Assembly (NCBI RefSeq): GCF_042096055.1
Contig: NZ_JBELMH010000025.1
Location: forward strand, 1 to 37,342
Length of the DNA: 37,342 bases
DNA from: Citreimonas sp042096055
GTDB taxonomy: Bacteria; Pseudomonadota; Alphaproteobacteria; Rhodobacterales; Rhodobacteraceae
Direction of reading: 5' to 3'
Within the stretch, counting starts at the first letter, position 1. Each line of letters starts with the position of its first letter. Made by a program: the position numbers and the translations under genes. Below, piece after piece: positions 26,837 through 34,723 of this stretch. The notes under the pieces were generated by a model. It had not been told where the DNA came from and did no database searches. It saw only the letters and a program-made list of their open reading frames with translations.

Positions 26837-26859
26837 GAGGGGGAACGCCGGTCGCCGCT

Positions 26860-26875
26860 CGGCCCGGCAGGGCCG
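26860..26875. terminator. Possible weak terminator between convergent genes
   Basis: CGGCCC / GGGCCG stem with loop GGCA between the ends of tetR and the polyprenyl synthase gene. It has no T-run, so the call is weak. Confidence 0.25.
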
Positions 26876-26909
26876 GACCATCGCCCCGCCCGCCGTCCCA
26901 CCGGGGTCG

Positions 26910-27908
26910 TCAGTTGACGCGGGCGACCACGTAGTCGGCGAGGTCGATCAGAAGGTCGCGGATCTCGCCCTGCGGCAGGCGGCCCATCGCGTCCTTGGCG
27001 CGCGCGACCCAGGACAGCGCCTCGGCGCGGGTGGCTTCCAGAGCGCCGTGCTTGTCCATCAGCGCGATCGCGTGCGGCAGGTCGTCGTCGCGCTGGTCGC
27101 CCTTCTCGATCACGCGGGTCCAGAAGGCGCGTTCCTCCCCGTCCGCCCGGGCCACCGCCTTGATCACCGGCAGGGTCAGCTTGCGCTCGCGGAAGTCGTC
27201 GCCGACGTTCTTGCCCGTCGCGTCCGAGCCCCAGTAATCCAGCAGGTCGTCGACGATCTGGAAGGCGATCCCCAGCGCGTCGCCGTAGTCGAACAACGCG
27301 CGCACCTCGTCCTCGGGGCGCTCGGCGATCACGCCGCCCACTTCGGTCGCGGCCGAGAACAGCGCCGCGGTCTTGCCGCGCACCACCTGGCGGTAGATGT
27401 CCTCGGTCGTGGACAGGTTCTGCGCCGCGGTCAGCTGCAGCACCTCGCCCTCGGCGATCGTCGCCGCGGCGTCCGACAGGATGCGCAGCACGCGCAGGTT
27501 GCCGGTCTCGGTCATCAGCTGGAAGCTGCGCGCGAACAGGTAGTCGCCGACCAGCACGCTCGACTTGTTGTCCCACAGCAGGTTCGCCGTCGGCCGGCCC
27601 CGGCGCTGGGCGCTTTCGTCGACCACGTCGTCGTGCAGCAGCGTCGCGGTGTGGATGAACTCGACCGTCGCGGCCAGGTGCACGTGGTAGGGGCCCTCGT
27701 AGCCGCACAGCTTCGCCGCCGCCAGCGTCAGCATCGGGCGCAGCCGCTTGCCGCCGGCCTCGACCAGGTGCGCCGTCACCTCGGGGATGCGCGGCGCGTG
27801 GCGCGAGGCCATCCGCTCGCGGATCACCGCGTTCACGGCGTCCATCTCGGCGGCCAGCAGCGTGGCGAGACGGTCGTGCGGCTTCGCGTGCGGGTCGTCC
27901 AAGCTCAT
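26910..27908 (-). CDS. ispB: Polyprenyl diphosphate synthase (ubiquinone side chain)
   Basis: A 332-residue trans-prenyltransferase that extends farnesyl diphosphate with IPP to the ubiquinone tail. The first aspartate-rich motif is LLHDDVVDES (DDVVD at 93-97), the second is QIVDDLLDYWG (DDLLD around 220-224); GGKRLRPML at 52-60 binds IPP. Rhodobacterales generally make Q10, so a decaprenyl product is likely, but chain length cannot be read directly. The start is ATG 27908 with GGGAGACAGG just upstream; a TTG at 27920 is less likely. Divergent from the DUF2007 gene. Confidence 0.93.
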   Translation of the reverse strand: MSLDDPHAKPHDRLATLLAAEMDAVNAVIRERMASRHAPRIPEVTAHLVEAGGKRLRPMLTLAAAKLCGYEGPYHVHLAATVEFIHTATLLHDDVVDESAQRRGRPTANLLWDNKSSVLVGDYLFARSFQLMTETGNLRVLRILSDAAATIAEGEVLQLTAAQNLSTTEDIYRQVVRGKTAALFSAATEVGGVIAERPEDEVRALFDYGDALGIAFQIVDDLLDYWGSDATGKNVGDDFRERKLTLPVIKAVARADGEERAFWTRVIEKGDQRDDDLPHAIALMDKHGALEATRAEALSWVARAKDAMGRLPQGEIRDLLIDLADYVVARVN

Positions 27909-27963
27909 CCTGTCTCCCAACGAAGCCTCGACAACGGCCGGGGCGTGATCTTACATCCATCCC

Positions 27964-28179
27964 ATGGAAGAGCTCTTGCGCACCAACGATATCACGCTGA
28001 TCCCGTACGCCAGGAGCCTTCTCGACGCCGAGGGTATAGACAGCTTCGAGTTCGACGTAAACATGAGCGTCCTCGAAGGCTCCATCGGCATTCTTCCACG
28101 TAGGCTCATGGTGCGCCGCGACCAGATCGACGGCGCCCGCCGCGTGCTGCGCCAGGCGGGCATCCGGTTTGAGACATGA
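27964..28179 (+). CDS. DUF2007 domain protein
   Basis: A 71-residue cytoplasmic protein of the DUF2007 (putative signal-transducing) family: MEELLRTNDITLIPYARSLLDAEGI, then FEFDVNMSVLEGSIG and LPRRLMVRRDQIDGARRVL. The fold resembles small ferredoxin-like regulators such as PII; the function is not established. No clear ribosome binding site precedes the ATG. Its 3' end overlaps the TTG start of the methyltransferase gene by 11 bases. Confidence 0.88.
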   Translation: MEELLRTNDITLIPYARSLLDAEGIDSFEFDVNMSVLEGSIGILPRRLMVRRDQIDGARRVLRQAGIRFET

Positions 28180-28942
28180 GCCCTTCGCCGACGACGCCCT
28201 GACGCGCGACGCGTTCCTGGGCGGAAGGCTGCACATCCGCCAGCCGCGCGACGGCTACCGTGCGGGCATCGACCCGGTGCTGCTGGCCGCCGCGGTCCCC
28301 GCGAAACCCGGCGAGACCGCGCTGGAACTGGGCTGCGGCGCCGCTCCGGCGCTGTGCTGCCTCGGGATCCGCGTGCCCGGCCTGACGCTTGCGGGGCTGG
28401 AACTGCAGCCGGGCTATGCCGACCTCGCGCGCCGGAACCTTGCCGAAAACGGCCTGTCCGGCACGATCCACACCGGCGACGTGACCGACCCGCCCGCCGG
28501 ATTGCGGGCGATCACCGCGCATCACGTTCTGATCAATCCACCGTATTTCGAGCCCGGAAACCGCAGCCCCGCGCCCGATCCGGGGCGCGAGATCGCGCTG
28601 GCCGGCCCCGCGCCGCTGCCCGCCTGGATCGACACCGCCGCGCGGCGCCTGCGCCCCGGCGGCACCTGCACGATCGTGCTGCGGGCCGAACGTCTGCCAG
28701 ACGCGCTGACCGCCCTGACCGCGCGCCTCGGGTCGCTCGAGGCGCTGCCGTTGCTGCCCCGCGCGCGGACCGCGCCGCGGCTGGTGCTGCTGCGCGCGCG
28801 CAAGGGCGGGCGCGCCGCCTTCCGCCTGCACGCAGGCCTGATCCTGCACGAAGGCGATTCGCACGACCGGGACGGCGACGACTACGCCCCCGCCGTCGCC
28901 GCGGTGCTGCGCAACGCAGAGGCGCTCAAATTTTCGCCCTGA
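28169..28942 (+). CDS. tRNA1(Val) A37 N6-methyltransferase-like enzyme (TrmN6 family)
   Basis: A 257-residue SAM-dependent methyltransferase. The SAM loop is ALELGCGAAPALCCLG; the catalytic motif INPPYFEPGN is the NPPY form used by N6-adenine methyltransferases, and the opening DAFLGGRLHIRQPRDGYRAGIDPVLLAA is typical of the YfiC/TrmN6 group that modifies A37 of tRNA-Val. No ATG fits the frame; TTG 28169, inside the end of the DUF2007 gene, is the only start that keeps the conserved N-terminus. It is probably translationally coupled to DUF2007. Confidence 0.87.
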   Translation: MRHEPFADDALTRDAFLGGRLHIRQPRDGYRAGIDPVLLAAAVPAKPGETALELGCGAAPALCCLGIRVPGLTLAGLELQPGYADLARRNLAENGLSGTIHTGDVTDPPAGLRAITAHHVLINPPYFEPGNRSPAPDPGREIALAGPAPLPAWIDTAARRLRPGGTCTIVLRAERLPDALTALTARLGSLEALPLLPRARTAPRLVLLRARKGGRAAFRLHAGLILHEGDSHDRDGDDYAPAVAAVLRNAEALKFSP

Positions 28943-29057
28943 CACGGTAAGGTTGTCACAAAATCTTGGCATTCCCTTGCCGGATGCTGCAGGCGCAGCG
29001 TGACAGACTCGGTTTCCTGTGATGCACTGAAAGCCTCGACACCAGATGGAGGATACC

Positions 29058-29228
29058 ATGAGCCTTAGTTCGCACCTGCAGGAACTGAAGCGGAAGCACC
29101 AGACGCTTTCGATGGCCGTGGAAGAGGCGCAGCGCGCGCCCAGTGTTGACGATTTGCATCTGTCCGACCTCAAGAAGCGCAAGTTACGCCTGAAAGAGGA
29201 GATCACGCGCCTGACCCCGTCGGCGTGA
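29058..29228 (+). CDS. YdcH family protein (DUF465)
   Basis: A 56-residue, almost wholly helical protein: SLSSHLQELKRKHQTLSMAVEEAQ, then LHLSDLKKRKLRLKEEITRL. This is the short helical-hairpin pattern of the YdcH/DUF465 family, of unknown function. GGAGG lies five bases before the chosen ATG; an ATG four codons upstream (29046) lacks such a site. The 115-base spacer from the methyltransferase gene suggests its own promoter, but I see no clear one. Confidence 0.88.
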   Translation: MSLSSHLQELKRKHQTLSMAVEEAQRAPSVDDLHLSDLKKRKLRLKEEITRLTPSA

Positions 29229-29296
29229 TCCGCCGGCCCGCGCGCTGCGGGCAGGTGCTTCGGGGTCTCCGACCCATCCCTTGACCTGAAAGCGGT

Positions 29297-29324
29297 CGGA
29301 CCGCGCCCCGTCAGGCGCGGCCGA
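29297..29324. terminator. Possible terminator hairpin between convergent genes
   Basis: Stem CCGCGCC (29301-29307) / GGCGCGG (29314-29320) with loop CCGTCA, extended by TCGG/CCGA across one bulged A. It lies in the 132-base spacer between ydcH and the hydrolase gene. There is no T-run. A second hairpin, GCCCGC/GCGGGC, lies at 29236-29252. Nothing else is seen in this spacer. Confidence 0.35.
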
Positions 29325-29360
29325 CACGCCGCCGGCCCGCAGGCCGACGGAAACAGGGCT

Positions 29361-29981
29361 TCAGCCCGCCAGGAACCGCGCCAGCGCATCAACCTCGGGT
29401 TGCGCGATCTCGTGCCCGCCGGGGTGCCATTGCGTGGTGACGTCCGCGCCCTGCGCGCCGAACCAGTCGATCAGCGCCTGCGTCTGCGGTTTCGGGCAGA
29501 TCGGGTCGCGCTCGCCCGCGCTCAGCAGCACCCGCGTGCCGGCAAGGCCGGGCTGCGGATCGGGCGTCCACGGGATCAGCGCGTGCAGCAGCGCCATGTC
29601 GGTGAACAGCTCCGGGTGCCGGAACGCCACCGCCGCCATGATGTTCGCACCGTTGGAATAGCCCAGCCCGATCACGCGCCCGGCGCCCAGCCGCGCCTTG
29701 TGCGCCGCGACGAACGCGGCCATCCGCGTCGTGCGCCTGTCCAGGTCCTCCATGTCGTAGACGCCTTCCGCCTTGCGGCGGAAATAGCGCAGCGCGCCCA
29801 TCTCGGACACGTCGCCGCGGGCCGAGATCACGTGCGCCCCTGGCAGGATCTGCCGGGGAAAGTCGTGGAATTGCGCCTCGGACCCGCCGGTGCCGTGGAA
29901 GGTGAAGACCAGCGGCGCGCCGGGCGCGCCCGTCGTCTCGGCGAAGGTGTAGGCGTTCAGGTCGTCTTTCGCGTCAGTCAC
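29361..29981 (-). CDS. Alpha/beta hydrolase (MhqD-like carboxylesterase)
   Basis: A 206-residue cytoplasmic phospholipase/carboxylesterase-type hydrolase. The triad is visible: Ser109 in GYSNG, Asp159 in AGERDP and His190 in HPGGHE; the oxyanion region is FTFHGTGGSE. Its start overlaps the dioxygenase stop by 8 bases, so the two are coupled. Such a hydrolase next to a ring-cleaving VOC dioxygenase is the MhqD/MhqO pairing known from quinone and hydroquinone resistance in Bacillus; a similar detoxification role here is inferred. Confidence 0.9.
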   Translation of the reverse strand: MTDAKDDLNAYTFAETTGAPGAPLVFTFHGTGGSEAQFHDFPRQILPGAHVISARGDVSEMGALRYFRRKAEGVYDMEDLDRRTTRMAAFVAAHKARLGAGRVIGLGYSNGANIMAAVAFRHPELFTDMALLHALIPWTPDPQPGLAGTRVLLSAGERDPICPKPQTQALIDWFGAQGADVTTQWHPGGHEIAQPEVDALARFLAG

Positions 29982-30906
29982 GGATCGGCTCCAAGTGTTG
30001 TTCCAGCGCCTTGCGCAGGTGTTCGTGCTGGCTGGGCAGTTTCAGCGCCTGGCCCAGATGCGCGGTGTCCTCGTCGCGGTCGAAGCCGGGCTCGTTCGTG
30101 GCCACCTCGAACAGCACGCCGCCAGGCGTGCGGAAGTAGATCGCCCAGAAATAGTCGCGGTCGATCACCGGCGTCACCTGATACCCCGTGTCCATCAGCG
30201 CCTTGCGCACTTCCAGCTGCTTCTCGCGGTTGTCGACGCTGAAGGCGACGTGGTGCACGCTGCCAGCACCCTGGCTCGCCTCGGGGGCGGCGACCTCGGT
30301 GATGTCGATCACCTGCGCCGCGTTGCCGTCCGGCACCCGGAAGCGGGTGACGTTGCCGTCGGCGCCCTCGCGCTCGTAGCCCATGAAGCCCAGCAGTTCC
30401 GCCGTCGCCGCCGCGCCGCGCGCGCTCAGCCGCATGTCGGCCGAGTGGAAGCCGCGGATCGCCGCCTCGTCCGGGACGCCGTTCCCGATCCAGCCGGGGC
30501 GGTCGTCGTCGGCCTCGACCAGCGCGAAGCCGTCGCCGTCCGGTCCGCGGAAGGCCAGCACGTTCTCGCCGAAGCGGGTGCCCTTCTGCACGCCCGGCAC
30601 CTCGTATGTGCTCAGCCGCTCCTGCCACCAGGGCAGGGCGCCCTTGGGCACGATGAAGGCGGTGGTCGCGACCTCGCCCGCCCCCGACCGGCCGCGGCGC
30701 GCGCCCGAGAACGGGAAGTAGGTCATCACCGTGCCGGGCGTGCCCTGCTCGTCGCCGTAATACAGGTGGTAGACGTCGGGCGCGTCGAAGTTGACGGTCT
30801 TCTTCACCCGGCGCATGCCCAGCGTCCTGGTGAAGAAGTCATTGTTGCCCTGCGCGCCGCTCGCGATCGAAGTCACGTGGTGCAGCCCGTTGATCTGTTT
30901 CAGCAT
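29974..30906 (-). CDS. Ring-cleaving dioxygenase, VOC family (MhqO/LinE-like)
   Basis: A 310-residue protein made of two glyoxalase/bleomycin-resistance (VOC) modules, the fold of extradiol dioxygenases of the MhqA/MhqO group. The N-terminal GLHHVTSIAS (His10) and the second-module HHVAF (218-222) with VLFEVATNEPG (Glu267) give the expected His, His and Glu metal ligands. The insert between modules contains ALVEADDDRPGW. AGGAG lies eight bases before the ATG. It probably opens hydroquinone-type rings using Fe(II) or Mn(II) and oxygen; the true substrate is not known. Confidence 0.9.
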   Translation of the reverse strand: MLKQINGLHHVTSIASGAQGNNDFFTRTLGMRRVKKTVNFDAPDVYHLYYGDEQGTPGTVMTYFPFSGARRGRSGAGEVATTAFIVPKGALPWWQERLSTYEVPGVQKGTRFGENVLAFRGPDGDGFALVEADDDRPGWIGNGVPDEAAIRGFHSADMRLSARGAAATAELLGFMGYEREGADGNVTRFRVPDGNAAQVIDITEVAAPEASQGAGSVHHVAFSVDNREKQLEVRKALMDTGYQVTPVIDRDYFWAIYFRTPGGVLFEVATNEPGFDRDEDTAHLGQALKLPSQHEHLRKALEQHLEPIRD

Positions 30907-31081
30907 GGCGGGTCTCCTGTCCGTTGATCCGGATATAGGCCGCGCGCTGACGCAGAGAAACAGGTGCCCGCGCGCGGAATTGGTGCGCGCGTGCACAGCG
31001 ATTTTCAGGGGCGCGCCGGGGCAAATCCTAAGGCTTCGTGAATCCGTCTCTGCAAGCCATTGATTTTGCTATGGCGCGCCC

Positions 31082-31100
31082 GTGTCCCATCGTGGGACAC
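31082..31100. promoter_or_regulatory. Perfect 8-bp palindrome next to a tRNA-3'-end-like sequence
   Basis: GTGTCCCA (31082-31089), loop TCG, TGGGACAC (31093-31100), 4 bases past the phaB stop. Immediately to its left, 31073-31083 (TGGCGCGCCCG) is the reverse complement of a typical tRNA 3' end, CGGGCGCGCCA. There is no T-run. The 198-base spacer 30907-31104 otherwise shows no gene. Confidence 0.45.
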
Positions 31101-31104
31101 CCGA

Positions 31105-31827
31105 TCACGAGAAGAATTGCGCCCCGTTGGCCGAGATGGTCGAGCCGTTGATGAACCCCGCATCGTCCGAGGCCAGGAAGGTCACGCAGCGCGCGATCTC
31201 GTCCGGCTCGCCCAGCCGCCCGGCCGGGATCTGCCCGATGATCGCCTCGCGCACCTTCTCGGGTACGGCCATCACCATCTCGGTCGCGATGTAGCCCGGG
31301 CAGACCGCGTTGGCCGTGATTCCCGCCCGCGCGCCCTCCTGCGCGAGGCTGCGCACGATCCCGAGGTCGCCCGCCTTGGTCGCGGCATAGTTGACCTGCG
31401 CGAACTGGCCCTTCTGGCCGTTGATCGACGAGATCACGATGATCCGCCCGAACTTCCGCTCGCGCATGCCCGGCCAGACCGGGTGGACCGTGTTGAAGAC
31501 GCCCGTGAGGTTGGTGTCGATCACCTCTTTCCACTGGTCCGGAGTCATCTTGTGGAACGGCGCATCGCGGGTGATGCCGGCGTTGGCGACGACCACGTCG
31601 ATCGGCCCCAGGTCGGCCTCGACCTTGGCGATCCCCTCCTTCGAGGCGTCGTAGTCGGCCACGTTCCACTTGTAGGTCTTGATGCCCGTGGCCTCGGTGA
31701 AGGCCGCGGCCTTCTCGTCGTTGCCGGCGTAGGTCGCGGCGACCTCGTAGCCGTCGGCCTTCAGCCGCTTCGAAATCGCCTCGCCGATGCCGCGGCTGCC
31801 GCCGGTGACCAGTGCTACACGTCCCAT
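31105..31827 (-). CDS. phaB: Acetoacetyl-CoA reductase
   Basis: NADPH-dependent short-chain dehydrogenase that reduces acetoacetyl-CoA to (R)-3-hydroxybutyryl-CoA for PHB synthesis. It has 240 residues. The cofactor loop is TGGSRGIG (8-15), NAG is at 82-84, and the catalytic Ser134, Tyr147 and Lys151 lie in VISSINGQKGQ and NYAATK. The segment after the active site (NAVCPGYIATEMV) is typical of PhaB rather than FabG. GGAGGAG precedes the ATG. It follows phaA and the patatin gene in the same direction; no PHB synthase gene is in the window. Confidence 0.94.
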   Translation of the reverse strand: MGRVALVTGGSRGIGEAISKRLKADGYEVAATYAGNDEKAAAFTEATGIKTYKWNVADYDASKEGIAKVEADLGPIDVVVANAGITRDAPFHKMTPDQWKEVIDTNLTGVFNTVHPVWPGMRERKFGRIIVISSINGQKGQFAQVNYAATKAGDLGIVRSLAQEGARAGITANAVCPGYIATEMVMAVPEKVREAIIGQIPAGRLGEPDEIARCVTFLASDDAGFINGSTISANGAQFFS

Positions 31828-31855
31828 GGGTTCTCCTCCTCAGTGTGTTTCGTCT

Positions 31856-32530
31856 TCAAATTTCGTCTGGCAGGCCCTCTTCCAGCCAGCGCCGGGCATC
31901 CTCCTGACCCTGCGCCCACGTCGCCCGCAGCTTCTCGGGGTCGGTGAAATCGATCTTGTCGGCCTCCGTCTCGTCCGAAGGGGCGACATAGGTCCGCCCG
32001 TCGATGCGCGGCACGTTCCTGTAGCGCCGCGTCAGCAGGATCAGCGTGTCGCCCTCGTCCGGACGGGGCATCGGCGCCTGGTCGGCCATGCCGCCGTCGA
32101 CGGTTGGTCGGCCATCCCACAGCGGCGGCTCGAAGACCGGCGGGATGACGGCGGCGGCGCAGACCAGATCGACCAGCTTGCCGTCCCGGGCGGCCTGCCG
32201 CGCGTCGACGAGCGTGTATTCCAGCCCCATCTTCTCGGCCCAGTCGAAGTGGGGGGCATTGACGACCTTGAGCTCGGCCTCGTANNNNNNNNNNNNNNNN
32301 NNNNNNNNNNNNNNNNNNNNNNNNNNNNNNNNNNNNNNNNNNNNNNNNNNNNNNNNNNNNNNNNNNNNNNNNNNNNNNNNNNNNCCACCGCTGACCCCGG
32401 TCACCCGTTCGGGTGCCATCGTGCCGTTCCGGCAGAGCACGTCCATGACGCCGCCCTGCCAGAAGCATCGCAACCCGCCGCCGGAAAAGACGAGCTGCCG
32501 GGGGTTTCGCGGAAGCGGGCGCATGCGCAT
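31856..32530 (-). CDS. Patatin-like phospholipase/lipase (interrupted by an assembly gap)
   Basis: A Ser-Asp dyad acyl hydrolase. The oxyanion motif is SGGGLRCFWQGG (16-27) and the nucleophile is Ser47 in GVSGG, read right at the gap edge (the base after the visible bases can only give Gly). Past the gap, the dyad aspartate lies in TVDGGMADQ. The 100-N run hides the middle of the protein, and its flanks share no sequence, so real bases are missing; patatins usually have more than 100 residues between the Ser and Asp, so the true gap is probably longer than 100 bases. The start ATG 32530 has AAGGGG seven bases upstream and lies 28 bases past the phaA stop. A role in PHB or lipid turnover is suggested only by position. 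Confidence 0.83.
   Translation of the reverse strand: MRMRPLPRNPRQLVFSGGGLRCFWQGGVMDVLCRNGTMAPERVTGVSGXXXXXXXXXXXXXXXXXXXXXXXXXXXXXXXXXXYEAELKVVNAPHFDWAEKMGLEYTLVDARQAARDGKLVDLVCAAAVIPPVFEPPLWDGRPTVDGGMADQAPMPRPDEGDTLILLTRRYRNVPRIDGRTYVAPSDETEADKIDFTDPEKLRATWAQGQEDARRWLEEGLPDEI
32285..32384. other. Assembly gap, 100 N
   Basis: A placeholder run of exactly 100 N inside the patatin gene. The flanking 25-30 bases do not overlap, unlike the first gap, so sequence is missing and its length is unknown. Confidence 0.98.
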
Positions 32531-32558
32531 GCGGACCCCTTGCGGGACCCGCCCGGCC

Positions 32559-33734
32559 TCAGGGCCGCTCGACGCACATGGCGACGCCCATGCCGCCGCC
32601 GATGCAAAGGGTCGCAAGGCCCTTCTTCGCGCCGCGGCGCTTCATCTCGAACAGCAGGGTGTTGAGCACGCGCGCCCCCGAGGCACCGATCGGGTGGCCG
32701 ATGGCGATCGCGCCGCCGTTCACGTTCACGATGGACGAGTCCCAGCCCATGTCCTTGTTGACCGCGCAGGCTTGGGCGGCGAAGGCCTCGTTCGCCTCGA
32801 CAAGCTCGAGGTCCTCGACCTTCCAGCCGGCCTTTTCCAGCGCCTTGCGGCTGGCATGGATCGGGCCGACGCCCATGATCGACGGATCAAGCCCCGCGGT
32901 CGCGTAGGACGCGATGCGCGCCAGCGGCTCGATCCCGCGGCGCTCGGCCTCGTCGGCGGACATCAGCAGGGCGCCGGCGGCGCCGTCGTTGAGGCCCGAG
33001 GCGTTGGCCGCCGTCACGCTGCCGTCCTTGGCAAAGGCGGGGCGCAGCTTCTGCATGCCCTCGATCGTGGCGCCGTGGCGGATGTATTCGTCCTTGTCGA
33101 CGACGATGTCGCCCTTGCGGGTCTTCACGGTGAAGGCGACCACCTCGTCGTCGAACTTGCCGGCCTTCTGCGCGGCCTCGGCCTTGTTCTGCGACGCCAG
33201 CGCGAACTCGTCCTGCTGCTCACGGCTGATCTGCCATTGCTGCGCCACGTTCTCGGCGGTGTTGCCCATGTGGTAGCCGTTGAAGGCATCCCACAGGCCG
33301 TCGCGGATCATCGTGTCGATGTAGGTGACGTCGCCCATCTTGTGGCCGGCGCGCAGGTGCGCGGCGTGGGGTGACAGCGTCATGCTTTCCTGGCCGCCGG
33401 CGCAGACGATCTGCGCGTCGCCCAGCATGATGTGCTGCGCGCCCAGCGCCACGGCCCGCAGACCCGAGCCGCAGACCTGGTTGATGCCCCAGGCCGCCGA
33501 TTCCTTGGGCAGGCCGGCGTTGATGTGCGCCTGGCGCGCGGGGTTCTGGCCCTGCGCCGCGGTCAGGACCTGGCCCAGGATGGTCTCGGACACCTCGGCC
33601 TTGTCGATGCCGGCGCGGGCGACCAGTTGCTCGAGCACGGCGGCGCCGAGGTCATGGGCGGGGGTGGTGGCGAATGCGCCCCCGAAACTGCCCACGGCGG
33701 TCCGTGCGGCGCTAGCGATTACCACGTTCGTCAT
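32559..33734 (-). CDS. phaA: Acetyl-CoA acetyltransferase (beta-ketothiolase)
   Basis: A 391-residue biosynthetic thiolase that condenses two acetyl-CoA into acetoacetyl-CoA, the first step of PHB synthesis. The catalytic residues are Cys88 (NQVCGSG), His347 (GHPIGASG) and Cys377 (CIGGGMG); NVNGGAIAIGHP is the family signature. Length is standard. TTGGAGGG precedes the ATG, and a promoter-like pair lies just upstream. First gene of phaA, patatin, phaB. Confidence 0.96.
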   Translation of the reverse strand: MTNVVIASAARTAVGSFGGAFATTPAHDLGAAVLEQLVARAGIDKAEVSETILGQVLTAAQGQNPARQAHINAGLPKESAAWGINQVCGSGLRAVALGAQHIMLGDAQIVCAGGQESMTLSPHAAHLRAGHKMGDVTYIDTMIRDGLWDAFNGYHMGNTAENVAQQWQISREQQDEFALASQNKAEAAQKAGKFDDEVVAFTVKTRKGDIVVDKDEYIRHGATIEGMQKLRPAFAKDGSVTAANASGLNDGAAGALLMSADEAERRGIEPLARIASYATAGLDPSIMGVGPIHASRKALEKAGWKVEDLELVEANEAFAAQACAVNKDMGWDSSIVNVNGGAIAIGHPIGASGARVLNTLLFEMKRRGAKKGLATLCIGGGMGVAMCVERP

Positions 33735-33758
33735 GCTGATCCCTCCAACGGTCGAGAC

Positions 33759-33787
33759 ACTTTGGTCGGCCAGCGCAGCGGGTGCAA
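33759..33787 (-). promoter_or_regulatory. Putative phaA promoter
   Basis: Read leftward: TTGCAC (33787-33782), 17-base spacer, CAAAGT (33764-33759), ending 25 bases before the phaA ATG. The rest of the 124-base spacer holds a small palindrome GACACA-N6-TGTGTC at 33831-33848. Confidence 0.4.
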
Positions 33788-33858
33788 GCGGCCGTGTCGC
33801 AACGGGAGGTATCTCAGCCTGTGCCGAAGCGACACAGGACCATGTGTCTCACCAGGTA

Positions 33859-34722
33859 TCAGGCGGTTTGACGGGCTTCCGATTCGCGCCACGGCGGCGT
33901 CACCTTGGGGGCGCCGCAATGGTAGCCCTGAAGACAGGTGAGCCCCAGTTCGCGCAGCACGATCGCATCCTCGTGGCTTTCGACCGATTCGGCGACGGTG
34001 AACATGTCGAACTGGTCGGCGATCGACACGATTGCCGCCACGAGGACCTGGTTGTCGGGATCGCGCGCGATGTCGCGGGTGAACTCGCCGTCGATCTTCA
34101 GCAGGTCGAAGTAGAAATCCTTGAAGTGACGCAGCGCAGTGTAGCCCGAGCCGAAATCGTCGATCGCGAAGGACACGCCGCGGCCCTGCGTGGCATGCAT
34201 GAAGTCGACCAGAAGCTCGGGCACGGTGATCGCCGAATGCTCGGTCACTTCGAGGATCAGGCGCTCGCCCACCGTCGGATCGGCGTCGAGCCCCTGTTCC
34301 AGCGTCTCGCGCCACTTCTTGTAGCCGATCGAGCGCGCCGACATGTTGATCGACAGGCGCAGCGCGGGCTCGCGCTTGAGCTCGGCCAGGCCCTTCTGCA
34401 GCGCGATGCAGTCGAGCTGGCGGCCCATTTCGGTCGTCTCGACCGCATGGATGAAGTCGCCGGCAGGGATCACGCGGCCGGTTTCGTCCAGCACGCGCAC
34501 GAGACCCTCGTAGAAGGCGACCTTGTCGGGGGCCTGCGCCTGGACCACCGGCTGGAAGGCCAGCAACACCTCGTGATACTCGATCGCGCGTCGCACCATG
34601 GCGAGGATGCCGGCATCGCGCCGGCTGACCGCGTAGTCGAGCGCGCTGTTCATTTCGGCCGGCACGTCCGCGCTGTGCATCAGGAAGCTCCCGTCATCTT
34701 TCACCGTCACCGGGGCGACCAT
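33859..34722 (-). CDS. EAL-domain cyclic-di-GMP phosphodiesterase
   Basis: A 287-residue protein consisting of an EAL domain after about 40 residues of polar N-terminus, with no membrane or sensory domain. The catalytic set looks complete: YEGLVR (Glu72, the EAL motif as EGL), NMS (Asn126), EVTEHS (Glu158), DDFGSGY (Asp188, Asp189), KIDG (Lys209), AESVES (Glu245) and QGY (Gln265). It should therefore hydrolyse c-di-GMP to pGpG. There is no GGDEF domain. A perfect 15-bp inverted repeat begins two bases upstream of the ATG. ATG at codon 15 is an alternative start. Confidence 0.93.
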   Translation of the reverse strand: MVAPVTVKDDGSFLMHSADVPAEMNSALDYAVSRRDAGILAMVRRAIEYHEVLLAFQPVVQAQAPDKVAFYEGLVRVLDETGRVIPAGDFIHAVETTEMGRQLDCIALQKGLAELKREPALRLSINMSARSIGYKKWRETLEQGLDADPTVGERLILEVTEHSAITVPELLVDFMHATQGRGVSFAIDDFGSGYTALRHFKDFYFDLLKIDGEFTRDIARDPDNQVLVAAIVSIADQFDMFTVAESVESHEDAIVLRELGLTCLQGYHCGAPKVTPPWRESEARQTA

Positions 34723-34723
34723 G

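Noticed and set aside
28966..28980. TTGGCATTCCCTTGC, resembling a sigma-54 promoter before the YdcH gene.
   Set aside because: Only 9 bases separate the GG and GC elements; sigma-54 needs 10, and the C after TGGCA is missing.
29236..29252. GCCCGC/GCGGGC hairpin as the ydcH terminator.
   Set aside because: It is a 6-bp stem without any T-run in a GC-rich spacer where such stems arise easily; not listed as a separate feature.
31073..31083. A tRNA gene ending here on the minus strand.
   Set aside because: Only the 3'-terminal 11 bases look tRNA-like; upstream bases form an 8-bp palindrome with a 3-base loop, not a T arm, and no anticodon arm is present.
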